From: Bradyrhizobium japonicum USDA 6
GTDB lineage: Bacteria > Pseudomonadota > Alphaproteobacteria > Rhizobiales > Xanthobacteraceae
Length of the DNA stretch: 64,000 bases
Assembly: GCF_000284375.1 (NCBI RefSeq)
Contig: NC_017249.1
Coordinates: 6,441,001 to 6,505,000 of the forward strand
Direction of reading: 5' to 3'
The number at the start of each line of letters is the position of its first letter. Positions within the stretch are counted from its first letter, which is position 1. This document shows, piece after piece, positions 7,474-15,670 of the stretch. Position numbers and translations under genes: made by a program. The notes below the pieces were generated by a model. The model was not told the origin of the DNA. It was given only the letters and a program-made list of their open reading frames with translations, and ran no database searches.

Positions 7474-9560
7474 AGTTGGGCGTCTCTATGGGGGTATACG
7501 GATTCGACCTGTCGAAAGGAACAGCCGTCGCGCTGACCACAGCCGCGCGCCGACCCAGGCACCGGCAATTTGCGTTCCGCGGGCTCGGATTGTTCGACAT
7601 CGCTGACGGCTCGCGCGCATGCGACAGAGCCGGCCGGCTCATGGTGGTTCTGATCACCTGCTTTCTGCCGGTTCTGACCGGAACTGCCGATGCCAAATCC
7701 CAGGACGACGGCGACCGTGGTGCCGCCTACATCACACCGGCGATGCTCGATCAGTGCAGATGCACGCGCGGACCGGAGCAGATCGACGGGATCAAACAAA
7801 GACTGAAGCTCGCCCAACGCGCGGACGAGGTGCGACCCGCCGCGACACAGCCCGCGGGAAGCAGGCTCGCCGCGCCCGGATCGCGCGGAGCGAGGACCGC
7901 GACCGAGCAGGCCCGCGCGGCTGCCGATGCCCCTGCGCAGGAAATGACGTCTACGCCACCCTCGGCGTCAAATGCGGCTCAAGCAGCTTCCGAGACGGAA
8001 CGGCTCAACCAGAACCTGCTGCTGGATCAGGAGCGGCAACGAGCGAACAAGCTTGCGCGCGAATTGGCTGCGGCTCGAGTGGAGCTCGACGCGGCGCGGC
8101 AGACCCAGACGCACACTGTCCGCGCCATGGAGATTGGTATTCAGCAAACGCAGGCGCTCGAACAGGAGCGGGAGAAGACCGATAACCTGTCACGTGAGAT
8201 CTCCTTCCTGAAGGCGGAGCTCGACGTCGCAAGGGTTGCGGCTTCAAAGGCTATGCAGGCGCCCGAACCCGAGCCGAAGCAGGAGCGTCCGGTCGACCGA
8301 CGGAATGGGGCCAAACGCTTTGCCCTCCAGCTTGCCTCGCTTCGCTCGGATCTTGAGGCTTCGCGCAGCGCAGCATCCGAAGCCACGAAGTCTGCCGCGG
8401 CGGAAGCCGCACAAAGGCAGGCTCTCGAGCGCGAACTAAAGCAGGAGCAGGACAAGACAGAAGCCCTGATCAGCGAACTCGGCCCCCTTCGGATCGCGGC
8501 CTCCGAGACCGCGAGGGTCGGCACTGCAGATGTCGATCAAAAGTTGACGCTGATGCGCGAGCTCGAGAAGCAGAGGGGCAGAGCTGAGAGCGCGGACCGT
8601 CAGCTGCAGTCCCTTCAGGCTGAGCTCCGTGCGGCGCAAACCGCGAGCTCTGAGTTGGGTGCGGCCCGAGCTGCGGACGCCGAGCAAAAACTGGCACTGA
8701 AACGAGAGGTCGAGAAGCAGCGGGACCGAGCTGAGAGCGCGGACCGCCAGCTGCAGCCCCTTCAGGCCGAACTCCGTACGGCGCAAACCGCGAGCTCTGA
8801 GTTGGCAGCGGCCCGAGCTGCAGATGCCGAGCAAAAACTGGCACTGAAACGAGAGGTCGAACAGCAGCGCGGCCGGGCGGACGCTCTCGCGCGCGAGGCG
8901 GCATCGCTGAAGGATCAACGCGACCTGGCGCGGGCTGAAGCGTCGGAGGCTGCGCGAGTCGCCGAGGCCGCCGCAAAGGCCACAACCAAGCGCGAAAAGG
9001 AGCGACCGGGCAGCGGCGCGGCAATGCTCCCAACGTTCGCATCCGTCCGGGATCATCTGGCCGCATGGAATGCTTCCACGGTTGTGGCGACGCCCTCGCG
9101 TGAGCCCACCGGCCGCGCACCGAGCCAGAGCAGCCTCCAGCCCGCTGCTTCGCCTCGGCCCGCACCGTCAACCTCCGCGCCGATACCACCGAGCGCGCAG
9201 GTCACAAAGGGGACTGCCATGCCCGGCGCCGACTCGAAGGCCGTGGCTTCGGTGGAGCGACAGGTCGCCGCGAGCGGAGCACCGCGCCCGCTTGCGAACG
9301 AGGAACGACTGCTCGCGCGCGCCAGCGCATTGTTGCGGCAGTCCGACATCAACGGTGCCCGCGGCTTGCTGGAATACGTGCTTGGACATGGCAGCGCGCA
9401 AGCAGCCTTTATGCTGGCCGAGACTTACGATCCTCGCGTGCTGCAAACTTGGGACGCTCGCGGCGTCGCCGGCGATTCCGCGAAGGCGCGCGAGCTGTAT
9501 GAACGAGCCCAGGTCGGCGGCGTTCGAGATGCAGAAGCACGGATCAAGGGGCTCAGATAG
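7458..9560 (+). CDS. Large Ala/Glu/Arg-rich coiled-coil protein with a C-terminal SEL1/TPR-like segment
   Basis: Up to 700 residues. The start is uncertain: ATG 7458 lies in the tandem repeat; ATG 7488 and ATG 7641 are alternatives. The hydrophobic stretch VVLITCFLPVLTGTADA after 7641 looks like a signal peptide or anchor, which would fit the later start or a start about 20 codons upstream of it. Residues about 160-500 are heptad-rich coiled coil, including nearly identical 49-residue units. A Pro/Ser/Ala-rich linker follows. The last about 85 residues resemble TPR/SEL1 helical pairs (LLARASALLRQSDINGAR; AFMLAETYDP; AKARELYERA). No enzymatic motif is visible. A TAXI-type binding protein follows 46 bases downstream. 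A scaffolding or envelope role is a guess. Confidence 0.75.
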   Translation: MIPTKQLGVSMGVYGFDLSKGTAVALTTAARRPRHRQFAFRGLGLFDIADGSRACDRAGRLMVVLITCFLPVLTGTADAKSQDDGDRGAAYITPAMLDQCRCTRGPEQIDGIKQRLKLAQRADEVRPAATQPAGSRLAAPGSRGARTATEQARAAADAPAQEMTSTPPSASNAAQAASETERLNQNLLLDQERQRANKLARELAAARVELDAARQTQTHTVRAMEIGIQQTQALEQEREKTDNLSREISFLKAELDVARVAASKAMQAPEPEPKQERPVDRRNGAKRFALQLASLRSDLEASRSAASEATKSAAAEAAQRQALERELKQEQDKTEALISELGPLRIAASETARVGTADVDQKLTLMRELEKQRGRAESADRQLQSLQAELRAAQTASSELGAARAADAEQKLALKREVEKQRDRAESADRQLQPLQAELRTAQTASSELAAARAADAEQKLALKREVEQQRGRADALAREAASLKDQRDLARAEASEAARVAEAAAKATTKREKERPGSGAAMLPTFASVRDHLAAWNASTVVATPSREPTGRAPSQSSLQPAASPRPAPSTSAPIPPSAQVTKGTAMPGADSKAVASVERQVAASGAPRPLANEERLLARASALLRQSDINGARGLLEYVLGHGSAQAAFMLAETYDPRVLQTWDARGVAGDSAKARELYERAQVGGVRDAEARIKGLR
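8543..8880 (+). repeat. 147-bp tandem repeat inside the coiled-coil gene (two full copies plus a partial third)
   Basis: DNA around GAGAAGCAG at 8564 is repeated 147 bases later near 8711, and the start of the unit recurs near 8858. Each unit encodes 49 residues (seven heptads), such as RAESADRQLQ followed by AQTASSEL and AARAADAEQK. Near-identity at DNA level implies recent duplication or ongoing recombination. Confidence 0.9.
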
Positions 9561-9606
9561 CTGCTGGAGCGAGCCCCGGAAGCCAGACCAGAGAATGGAG
9601 AGGCCC

Positions 9607-10629
9607 ATGTCATTGAGTAAGCTCGCGTTCACGGTCGCATTGGCACTGGTCGGCCTGCAGCTTGCTGCCAACGCCCAATCTCGTTCGCCGCGCGACCCGC
9701 CGGCGCCGACCGCGTCACGGAATGCCGATACGGCCGCAAAGGAACGTATCAATGCATGGACGGTGGGGCTGGCCGGAGGACTTATCGAGGGCGCACCGCT
9801 TCGGCTCGCCGCGGAGATCGCACGCGTCGCCAACGAAGAGGACAAGCTTCACGTCATTCCGATCGTGACGACCGGTGCGACCGAGAACGTCAATTCGCTG
9901 CTCTATCTCAAGGGCGTTGATGCCGCGATCATCAACATGGATGCCTTAGACGAGTACAAGGCGCAGGTTCCGTCGATCGAAAAGCGCATCGTCTATGTTC
10001 TCAACCTCTTCCCTGCCGAGTTGCACGTTTTCGTGCGTCCCGAGATCAAGTCGCTCGACGACCTCAAGGGAAAGAAGGTCAACTTCAACACCCAGGGTAC
10101 GGCAGCCGCATATTCTGGTCCGCTGATCTTCAGCCGGCTGGGACTGAATGTCGAAAAGATGTTCATTCCCCACCAGGTCGCATTGCAGCAGATGAAGAGC
10201 GGAGAAATCGCAGCGGTCGTCTTCATCACATCAAAGCCGGTCGACGCCTTCTTGAAAGGACGTTGGGATGATGGCTTCAAGTTCCTGCCGATCGAATACG
10301 ACCCCAGATTTGAAGACTATTATCTTCCGTCGTCCCTCGATTCAAAGGACTATCCAAACCTCGTTCCTGCCGGCAAGCGGATCGCGACCATTGCCGTCCC
10401 GACGATTCTTGCCGCCTATAACTGGCAGCCGCAGACCGATCGCTATCGGCGCATGGTGCGCTTTGTTGACCACCTGTTCGGACGGCTCGACCGGCTGCAA
10501 TCCGCTGGCTTCGATACAAAATGGAAGGACGTGAATCTCCGCGCCAGCGTCCCCACTCTGGCCCGGTTTGGTCCGGCGCAGGATTGGCTCGATCGCTCGC
10601 CCGGCGCGACGGTCGGATTATCGCGATGA
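9607..10629 (+). CDS. TAXI-family TRAP-type solute-binding protein
   Basis: 340 residues. The ATG at 9607 follows GGAGAGG. Residues 1-24 are a signal peptide ending near LAANAQS. The mature protein has the TAXI pattern: WTVGLAGGLIEGAPLRLAAEIARVAN, then VIPIVTTGATENVNSLLYLKGVDAAIINMD and LDDLKGKKVNFNTQGTAA. TAXI proteins normally work with a fused TRAP membrane protein, but none is encoded nearby. It overlaps the VasI-like gene by four bases (ATGA), so the two are co-translated. Ligand unknown; lone TAXI proteins may have sensory rather than transport roles. Confidence 0.85.
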   Translation: MSLSKLAFTVALALVGLQLAANAQSRSPRDPPAPTASRNADTAAKERINAWTVGLAGGLIEGAPLRLAAEIARVANEEDKLHVIPIVTTGATENVNSLLYLKGVDAAIINMDALDEYKAQVPSIEKRIVYVLNLFPAELHVFVRPEIKSLDDLKGKKVNFNTQGTAAAYSGPLIFSRLGLNVEKMFIPHQVALQQMKSGEIAAVVFITSKPVDAFLKGRWDDGFKFLPIEYDPRFEDYYLPSSLDSKDYPNLVPAGKRIATIAVPTILAAYNWQPQTDRYRRMVRFVDHLFGRLDRLQSAGFDTKWKDVNLRASVPTLARFGPAQDWLDRSPGATVGLSR

Positions 10630-11246
10630 AGCGAACCGGTACCCTCGCGGCCGTCTTGCTCGCGGGTATCGGTCATCTAAGCTGCGCGCAAGCCGGCGAC
10701 ACACAGGATCGTTCCAGGGCATGTGCGCAATTTCAGGGAATGGAGCACATGACATGCGTCGACGAGCAGATTGGGGAAGCACCTGAGCAGTCCTTCCAAG
10801 CTCCGCCGCCGAGTCCGAACTGGATCTTGAGTGAAACGACATCACCGGTGGATCACAAGCCGCAGATCGCCGCCCGGACCACCGCACGAGCCGCCGCGAA
10901 GGATGGGCCCTCGTCGCTCGCCATTCATTGTCGCGCCAATCGGACCGAGGTGTTGCTCTCCGCAGCGAGTTCCTGGACCAAAACTCCAGGCACCGACATG
11001 AGGGTCGTATTCCAGATCAATGATCAACCGCCTGTCGATCAACGCTGGAGGGTTGCCGATGGCGGACGAAGTCTCGCCTTTCCGGGCGACGCCGTTCGCT
11101 TCATAAACTCCATGCCAGGGGTGGGCCGGCTTCTGACCAAAGTGTATGCTGGAACAGCTGCGCCCTACGAGGAGACATTTGAGCTGACAGGTCTGGACGC
11201 CGTTCGCCGACGACTTGCAAAGGTCTGCACCTGGCCGCCCAGCTGA
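10626..11246 (+). CDS. Exported VasI/TagO-like protein (type VI secretion-associated family)
   Basis: 206 residues. The ATG at 10626 overlaps the TAXI stop. A signal peptide ends near CAQAGD. A Cys-containing helix (RACAQFQGMEHMTCVDEQ) resembles the N-terminal CxxL...ACYD segment of VasI proteins. The C-terminal half has the VasI beta pattern: IHCRANRTEVLLSA, VVFQINDQPPVDQRW, and a phenylalanine-flanked segment ending in FELTGLDAVRRRLAKVC. In type VI clusters TagO/VasI is a periplasmic accessory protein; no other type VI gene is in the window. The assignment is by visual similarity. Confidence 0.6.
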   Translation: MKRTGTLAAVLLAGIGHLSCAQAGDTQDRSRACAQFQGMEHMTCVDEQIGEAPEQSFQAPPPSPNWILSETTSPVDHKPQIAARTTARAAAKDGPSSLAIHCRANRTEVLLSAASSWTKTPGTDMRVVFQINDQPPVDQRWRVADGGRSLAFPGDAVRFINSMPGVGRLLTKVYAGTAAPYEETFELTGLDAVRRRLAKVCTWPPS

Positions 11247-11308
11247 ACAGCCGCAGGTCGGGCTGAACGGCCGACGGGGAAGGCGTCAACACGTGAGGTG
11301 TAAATGCG

Positions 11309-11995
11309 ATGAGCGAGACGATCAATGTAGCCGAGGCTTACGAGCGAGGACGCACCCAGTTCATGGGAATCGAACTGCAGGTCGCTCCCGGCGCACTGGT
11401 GCCGCGGCCGGAGACAGAGTTGCTTGGCAGGACCGCGGTTGACGCACTGCGCCGGGCACACCTCCCCTCTCCACGGATCGTCGACATGTGCTGCGGCGCC
11501 GGCAATCTTGCTTGCGCGATCGCACTCAATATTCCCGACGCTCGCGTCTGGGCGAGCGATCTGACTGACGGATGTGTCGAGCTTGCGCGACGCAACGCCG
11601 CGAGCCAGGGCGCCGAGTCCCGCATCACCGTGCTCCAGGGCGATCTGTTCGAAGCTCTCGCGGGCCTGCAACTCGAGCAAGCCATCGACATGATCGTCTG
11701 CAACCCGCCCTATATCTCGGAATCCCGGCTCAAAGGCGATCGCGCCACTCTGCTCACGGACGAGCCGCGCGAGGCGTTCGCCGCCGGGCCCTACGGGCTG
11801 AGCATCCATATGCGCGTCACGAAAGACGCACCTCGTTACTTGCGGTCGGGAGGACTTTTGTTGTTCGAGGTGGGCCGCGGCCAGGATCGGCAGGTGGCAA
11901 CCCTGCTCGAACGCAACGACGCTTACGAAAATGTCAGCGTGGTCTTGGACGACGCGGGCGCCGGTCGCGTCGTCATGGCGTACGCGAAGGGTTAG
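11309..11995 (+). CDS. PrmC/HemK-like class I SAM-dependent methyltransferase lacking the N-terminal domain
   Basis: 228 residues from ATG 11309, 62 bases after the VasI-like gene. It has the PrmC hairpin signature VPRPETELL near residue 31, SAM motif I as DMCCGAGNLACAIA, the acidic strand WASDLTD, and the NPPYI active-site motif typical of amino-group methylation of Gln or Asn amides. True PrmC (about 280 residues) has an N-terminal helical domain that binds release factors; only about 20 residues precede the hairpin here. That suggests a different substrate, perhaps a small molecule or peptide. Housekeeping PrmC is presumably elsewhere. Confidence 0.8.
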   Translation: MSETINVAEAYERGRTQFMGIELQVAPGALVPRPETELLGRTAVDALRRAHLPSPRIVDMCCGAGNLACAIALNIPDARVWASDLTDGCVELARRNAASQGAESRITVLQGDLFEALAGLQLEQAIDMIVCNPPYISESRLKGDRATLLTDEPREAFAAGPYGLSIHMRVTKDAPRYLRSGGLLLFEVGRGQDRQVATLLERNDAYENVSVVLDDAGAGRVVMAYAKG

Positions 11996-12056
11996 CCAGG
12001 TTCGAGCACGTCCCCCACAACGACCGTCGGCGTTGCAGCATAGCACCCTGAACCCA

Positions 12057-12077
12057 GCGGCCCTTGCACGGGGCCGC
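12057..12077. terminator. GC-rich hairpin between converging genes
   Basis: GCGGCCC at 12057-12063 pairs with GGGCCGC at 12071-12077 across a 7-base loop. It lies between the end of the methyltransferase gene and the end of the HlyD-family gene. There is no clear T-tract, so it is a candidate bidirectional terminator from position and stem strength. Confidence 0.5.
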
Positions 12078-12084
12078 CAGCGGA

Positions 12085-13389
12085 TCAGCTCTCCCGCATC
12101 CCGCGCCGGATCGCGTCCGTGATCGGCTGGGTCAGATAAGCAAGAATTGTGCGTTCTCCGGTTGCGATCAGGACGTCGGCCATCATGCCCGGCTTGAGCT
12201 TCTCACGGACTTTCTCGGGGAATTGCGTCACCTGGACCGAGACTTTCACCTCATAATAGGGCTGATGGGTGGCATCGTCGCGAGCGGCGTCGGCCGAGAT
12301 CGAAAGAACCTCGCCGAGAGCGATCGGAGTGGAGCGCGCCTTGAACGAGGGAAGCCGCACCTCGGTCGGAAGGCCGAGCTGGACGTGGTTGATATCAAGC
12401 GCCGACACCCTTGCGGCCACCACGAGAACGTCGTTGTCCGGCACGATCTCCATCAGCACGTCGCCCGCCTTGATCACGGCGCCGATCGTGTGAACCTTCA
12501 GGTTCACGATCCGCCCCGATCGCGGTGCGCGTACTTCCATCCGCGCCAGAACGTCGACCGCGACGCGCAGCTTCTCCCGCGCATCAGCAAGCTGCGCGCG
12601 CGTGTCGGCGAGCTTGCCGGTCGCTTCCTCCAGCACCTTCTGTCCGACCTGGTCGATCTGGAGCCGTGACTCGTCGATGATGCGGCCGTAGCGAGCGATA
12701 TCCGCTTCATAGGCGCCGATCTTGCCCTCGAGATCGGCTCTGGAGCGCTCAAGCGTGGCGACGCGCGCGAACGGTACGATGCCCTGATCAACGAGCGGCT
12801 TGAGCTTGGTGTATTCCTGGCTCACACTGTCGAACTGCGCGCGCGCGCCCTTGTTTTGCGCGGTATTTCCCTGGATCTGCCGTTGCGCCTGCGCGATACG
12901 CTCCTCGAGGATCGAGATCTCGATCTTTCGCGCAGCGCGACGTTCATCGAATCGCCGCTTCTGGTCACCCATTGCGCGCATCGCGTTCGGATCGGAAGCC
13001 TTCTGGAGCAGCTCGGCCGGAAACGTGATGCTGTCCTTTCCTTCGGCTTCCGCCTGCAGGCGTGCCTCCTCGGCAACCGCGGAGTACACCGCCGAACGAG
13101 CGATCTCTTCCTTGGCCCGCTCCTGGGTCGGATCGAGCCGCAACAGGACCTGACCTTCCGCCACATGAGCATCGCCTGTGACCAACAGGTTCTGGACGAT
13201 TCCACCCTCGAGGTGCTGCACCACCTTACGGTCGCTCTCGACGACGACGGAGCCGGCCGCCACCACGGCACCATCGATCGACGCGAGAGCGGTCCAGCCG
13301 CCAAATACGCCGAAGGTCAGGAAGACGACTAGGAAGCCTCGCCGCGCGGGTGTCTGCCAATCGCCCGACGGATCCTCATCGTTGCCCAT
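12085..13389 (-). CDS. HlyD/PrtE-family type I secretion periplasmic adaptor
   Basis: 434 residues from the ATG at 13389; a GTG at 13404 is an alternative and neither has a strong ribosome site. A single N-terminal membrane segment lies near residues 18-38 (FLVVFLTFGVFGGWTALASI). Then come the first lipoyl half (VVVESDRKVVQHLEGGIV), a long helical hairpin rich in Glu/Arg, the second lipoyl half (RVAPRSGRIVNLKVHTIGAVI) and a C-terminal beta domain (KLKPGMMADVLI). It joins an inner-membrane ABC exporter to a TolC-type outer channel, which is not encoded here. The start lies inside the small ORF upstream, so the genes are probably translationally coupled. Confidence 0.9.
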   Translation of the reverse strand: MGNDEDPSGDWQTPARRGFLVVFLTFGVFGGWTALASIDGAVVAAGSVVVESDRKVVQHLEGGIVQNLLVTGDAHVAEGQVLLRLDPTQERAKEEIARSAVYSAVAEEARLQAEAEGKDSITFPAELLQKASDPNAMRAMGDQKRRFDERRAARKIEISILEERIAQAQRQIQGNTAQNKGARAQFDSVSQEYTKLKPLVDQGIVPFARVATLERSRADLEGKIGAYEADIARYGRIIDESRLQIDQVGQKVLEEATGKLADTRAQLADAREKLRVAVDVLARMEVRAPRSGRIVNLKVHTIGAVIKAGDVLMEIVPDNDVLVVAARVSALDINHVQLGLPTEVRLPSFKARSTPIALGEVLSISADAARDDATHQPYYEVKVSVQVTQFPEKVREKLKPGMMADVLIATGERTILAYLTQPITDAIRRGMRES

Positions 13390-13622
13390 TGCCCCCGGGG
13401 CCACAAGGTCGGCAGTTTCGCCTTGGCAAGATGGACCAGCTTGGCAAGATCGACCTGCTTGGCAAGACCGACCAGCGATCTTGTCATGGTCTCCGCCTTC
13501 GCAAGGAGTTTGATCGGAGGTTGCGGCTCCTGCACCGCTTTATCTGTCTTGTTGAACTGCTTCAAAAGCTCGGCCAGTTCGTCGTGAAGAGCGTCCGGTC
13601 CCCGCCGCAATAGATTGTCCAT
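13329..13622 (-). CDS. Small overlapping ORF between the type I exporter and adaptor genes
   Basis: 97 residues. Its ATG overlaps the stop of the ABC exporter gene (TAATG), and its 3' end overlaps the first 61 bases of the adaptor gene. The protein starts with an amphipathic stretch (DALHDELAELLKQF) and contains three hexapeptide repeats (LVGLAK, QVDLAK, LVHLAK). No known family is recognised. The coupled start and exact position between two exporter genes support translation. The out-of-frame overlap and basic C-terminal tail mean it could also be a coupling leader with no function as a protein. Confidence 0.45.
   Translation of the reverse strand: MDNLLRRGPDALHDELAELLKQFNKTDKAVQEPQPPIKLLAKAETMTRSLVGLAKQVDLAKLVHLAKAKLPTLWPRGQWATMRIRRAIGRHPRGEAS
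13422..13475 (-). repeat. Three tandem copies of an 18-bp unit
   Basis: CTTGGCAAGAT(G/C)GACC(A/T)G-like units occupy 13422-13439, 13440-13457 and 13458-13475 (the third has ACC in place of AT(G/C)). On the minus strand they encode the hexapeptide repeats LVGLAK, QVDLAK and LVHLAK in the small ORF between the exporter and adaptor genes. Confidence 0.9.
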
Positions 13623-15463
13623 TATTGCCTCGTCGCGTGCGCCTGACGCACTTGATTTGAAAGCTGTGCCGGACGGTGAGCGCCATCGGTTCGATGGTTG
13701 CCGTCAGCATGGTGATGACGATCGGCGCGATGATGTTCGGCGGGCTCGCGCACGTCGCGCCGCATCGGCGCAACTGTTTTGCCGAGCAGTGCAGGCAGCA
13801 TTTCCTCGCGCGTGCCGATTTGCCCGAGCCGTCCCTCGTGCATGAACACGATCTTGTCGACCGCAGCGAGCAGGTTCGGGCGGTGATTGATGATCACGAT
13901 CGTCACCTTGCTCTGCCTCAGCCGCTGGATCGCATCGGCGAGCGCGCGATCGCCGTCGCCGTCGAGATTTGCGTTCGGCTCGTCGAGCACCACCAGCACC
14001 GGCTTGCCGAACAGCGCACGGGCGAGCCCGATGCGCTGCCGCTGACCGCCAGAAAGACCTGCGCCATTATCCCCGATGACGGTGTCATAGCCCTTGGGAA
14101 GACGCTGGATCATCATATGCGCCGACGCCAACTGCGCTGCCTCGACGACCGCCTCGTCGGAGGCGTCGTCGCGGAAACGCGCAATGTTGTCACGCACGGT
14201 ACCGGCGAACAGTTCGACGTCCTGCGGAAGGTAGCCGAGGTTCTGTCCAAGGAAATTGGGATCGAAATGCCTGACGTCGTTGCCGTCGATGCGCACGCAG
14301 CCGTGCACCAGCGGCCAGGCACCGACCAGGGCCCGCGCCAACGACGATTTTCCGGAGCCGGACTGGCCAACCACGGCGACGACTTCGCCAGGGGCCAGTC
14401 GGAACGACACGTCGGCGATGGCCGGCAATTGCGATCCGGGGACGAGCACCGTCGCGGCCTCGACGGAGATTTCACCGACCAGGGCCGGCAATCGAGTCGG
14501 CTGTCGCTCAGTCGCGCGGTTCGCAAGCGCGCGGTCCAGCCTGGCATATGATGTGCGCGCGGCAACCAGCGCCTTCCACTGCGACACCGCAGCCTCGACG
14601 GGCGCGAGCGCGCGTCCCATGATCAGCGAAGCGGCGAACAAAACGCCCCCGGAAATCTCTTGCTGGATCGCGAGATAAGCGCCCACTCCCATGATGGCCA
14701 CCTGAATCGCCATGCGCAGGAATTTGGAGATGGCGAGCAAGGTCCCGCCCCGTTCTCCGGCCGTCGCGCTTTCCAGCAGCGCCTGACCATGAGTTTCCGC
14801 CCAGGCACCGCGGACCGCAGGTCCCATTCCAAGCGCGCGGATCGCTTCGGCGTTGCGCAGCGAGGAGGTCAACCGGTCCAGTGCGTGAAGGTTCTTCGAT
14901 GCGGCTGCATTCAGCGGCGCCTTCGTGACACGCTCGTTGAGGAAGGCGAGCGTCAGAATGATCATCGCGCCGATCAGGGCGACCAGGCCGATCAGCGGGT
15001 GGAGCAGGAAACACATCGCGAGGAAGATCGGCGTCCACGGCACGTCCATCAGCGACGTGATGACGCCGCCCGACAGCACCTCGCGCAAGGTGTCGACATC
15101 GCGCAGCAGCTGGACGTGATGCGAGCTGCTCGTGCTCAGCGCCTGTCCGAGCGCGGTCTCGAACGTCTCGCCAGAGACGAACCGGTCGAAGCGCAATCCG
15201 GTCTGCACGAGAACCCGGCTGCGAAAATGCTCGAGCGTCGCGTAGCTGATGAAGAGCACGAGCGCGATGAGCGAGAGCAGTAGCAGCGTCATCCCGTTTC
15301 GGCTCGTCAGCACCCGATCGTAGATTTGCATGGTGTAGAGCGGCGACACGAACACCAGCAGATTGATGAAGATAGATAGTCCGCCGGCCGCGAGCAGGCC
15401 GGGACGTATCCGACGGAAGGCATCCGCGAGCGCAGACTGTTTTGCCGAAGCGTGCATGTGCAT
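13622..15463 (-). CDS. Type I secretion ABC exporter (permease fused to ATPase)
   Basis: 613 residues from ATG 15463, preceded by AAGGGCGG; in-frame upstream extension to 15619 is Arg-rich and unlikely. The N-terminal membrane domain has about six segments (GLLAAGGLSIFINLLVFVSP; GMTLLLLSLIALVLFI). The ATPase has Walker A GQSGSGKSS near residue 367, signature LSGGQRQRIGLARAL and Walker B LVVLDEPNAN. It belongs to the PrtD/LapB-like group that exports unfolded proteins by a C-terminal signal. There is no N-terminal C39 peptidase domain. An unusual His-rich tail (HHRADRHHHADGNHRTDGAH) closes the protein and could bind metal. The glycosidase-like gene just upstream is the probable cargo. Confidence 0.93.
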   Translation of the reverse strand: MHMHASAKQSALADAFRRIRPGLLAAGGLSIFINLLVFVSPLYTMQIYDRVLTSRNGMTLLLLSLIALVLFISYATLEHFRSRVLVQTGLRFDRFVSGETFETALGQALSTSSSHHVQLLRDVDTLREVLSGGVITSLMDVPWTPIFLAMCFLLHPLIGLVALIGAMIILTLAFLNERVTKAPLNAAASKNLHALDRLTSSLRNAEAIRALGMGPAVRGAWAETHGQALLESATAGERGGTLLAISKFLRMAIQVAIMGVGAYLAIQQEISGGVLFAASLIMGRALAPVEAAVSQWKALVAARTSYARLDRALANRATERQPTRLPALVGEISVEAATVLVPGSQLPAIADVSFRLAPGEVVAVVGQSGSGKSSLARALVGAWPLVHGCVRIDGNDVRHFDPNFLGQNLGYLPQDVELFAGTVRDNIARFRDDASDEAVVEAAQLASAHMMIQRLPKGYDTVIGDNGAGLSGGQRQRIGLARALFGKPVLVVLDEPNANLDGDGDRALADAIQRLRQSKVTIVIINHRPNLLAAVDKIVFMHEGRLGQIGTREEMLPALLGKTVAPMRRDVREPAEHHRADRHHHADGNHRTDGAHRPAQLSNQVRQAHATRQ

Positions 15464-15670
15464 ATCCGGGCCGCCCTTGGCCGGGCGGCGGTAAACGGTT
15501 GAAAAATTGCATGCGATCGAGCGTCGAGACGCCCGCATTTCAACATTCCGCCGTGCGCGGAATGCCACCCCGCCTCTCGACCGCCCCGGTGGTCGCGAGG
15601 AACTCCCCAGAATGGACATGCGCGCAGCGCACCGCGCGCATGTCCTTGTCGATGTAGACGACCTACGAGC

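Noticed and set aside
10626..11246. Evidence of a type VI secretion locus
   Set aside because: Only one VasI/TagO-like gene is present; no sheath, tube, baseplate or ClpV gene is seen in the window.
11309..11995. Housekeeping prmC (release factor methyltransferase)
   Set aside because: The N-terminal release-factor-binding domain is missing and no prfA is adjacent, so only a PrmC-like label is given.
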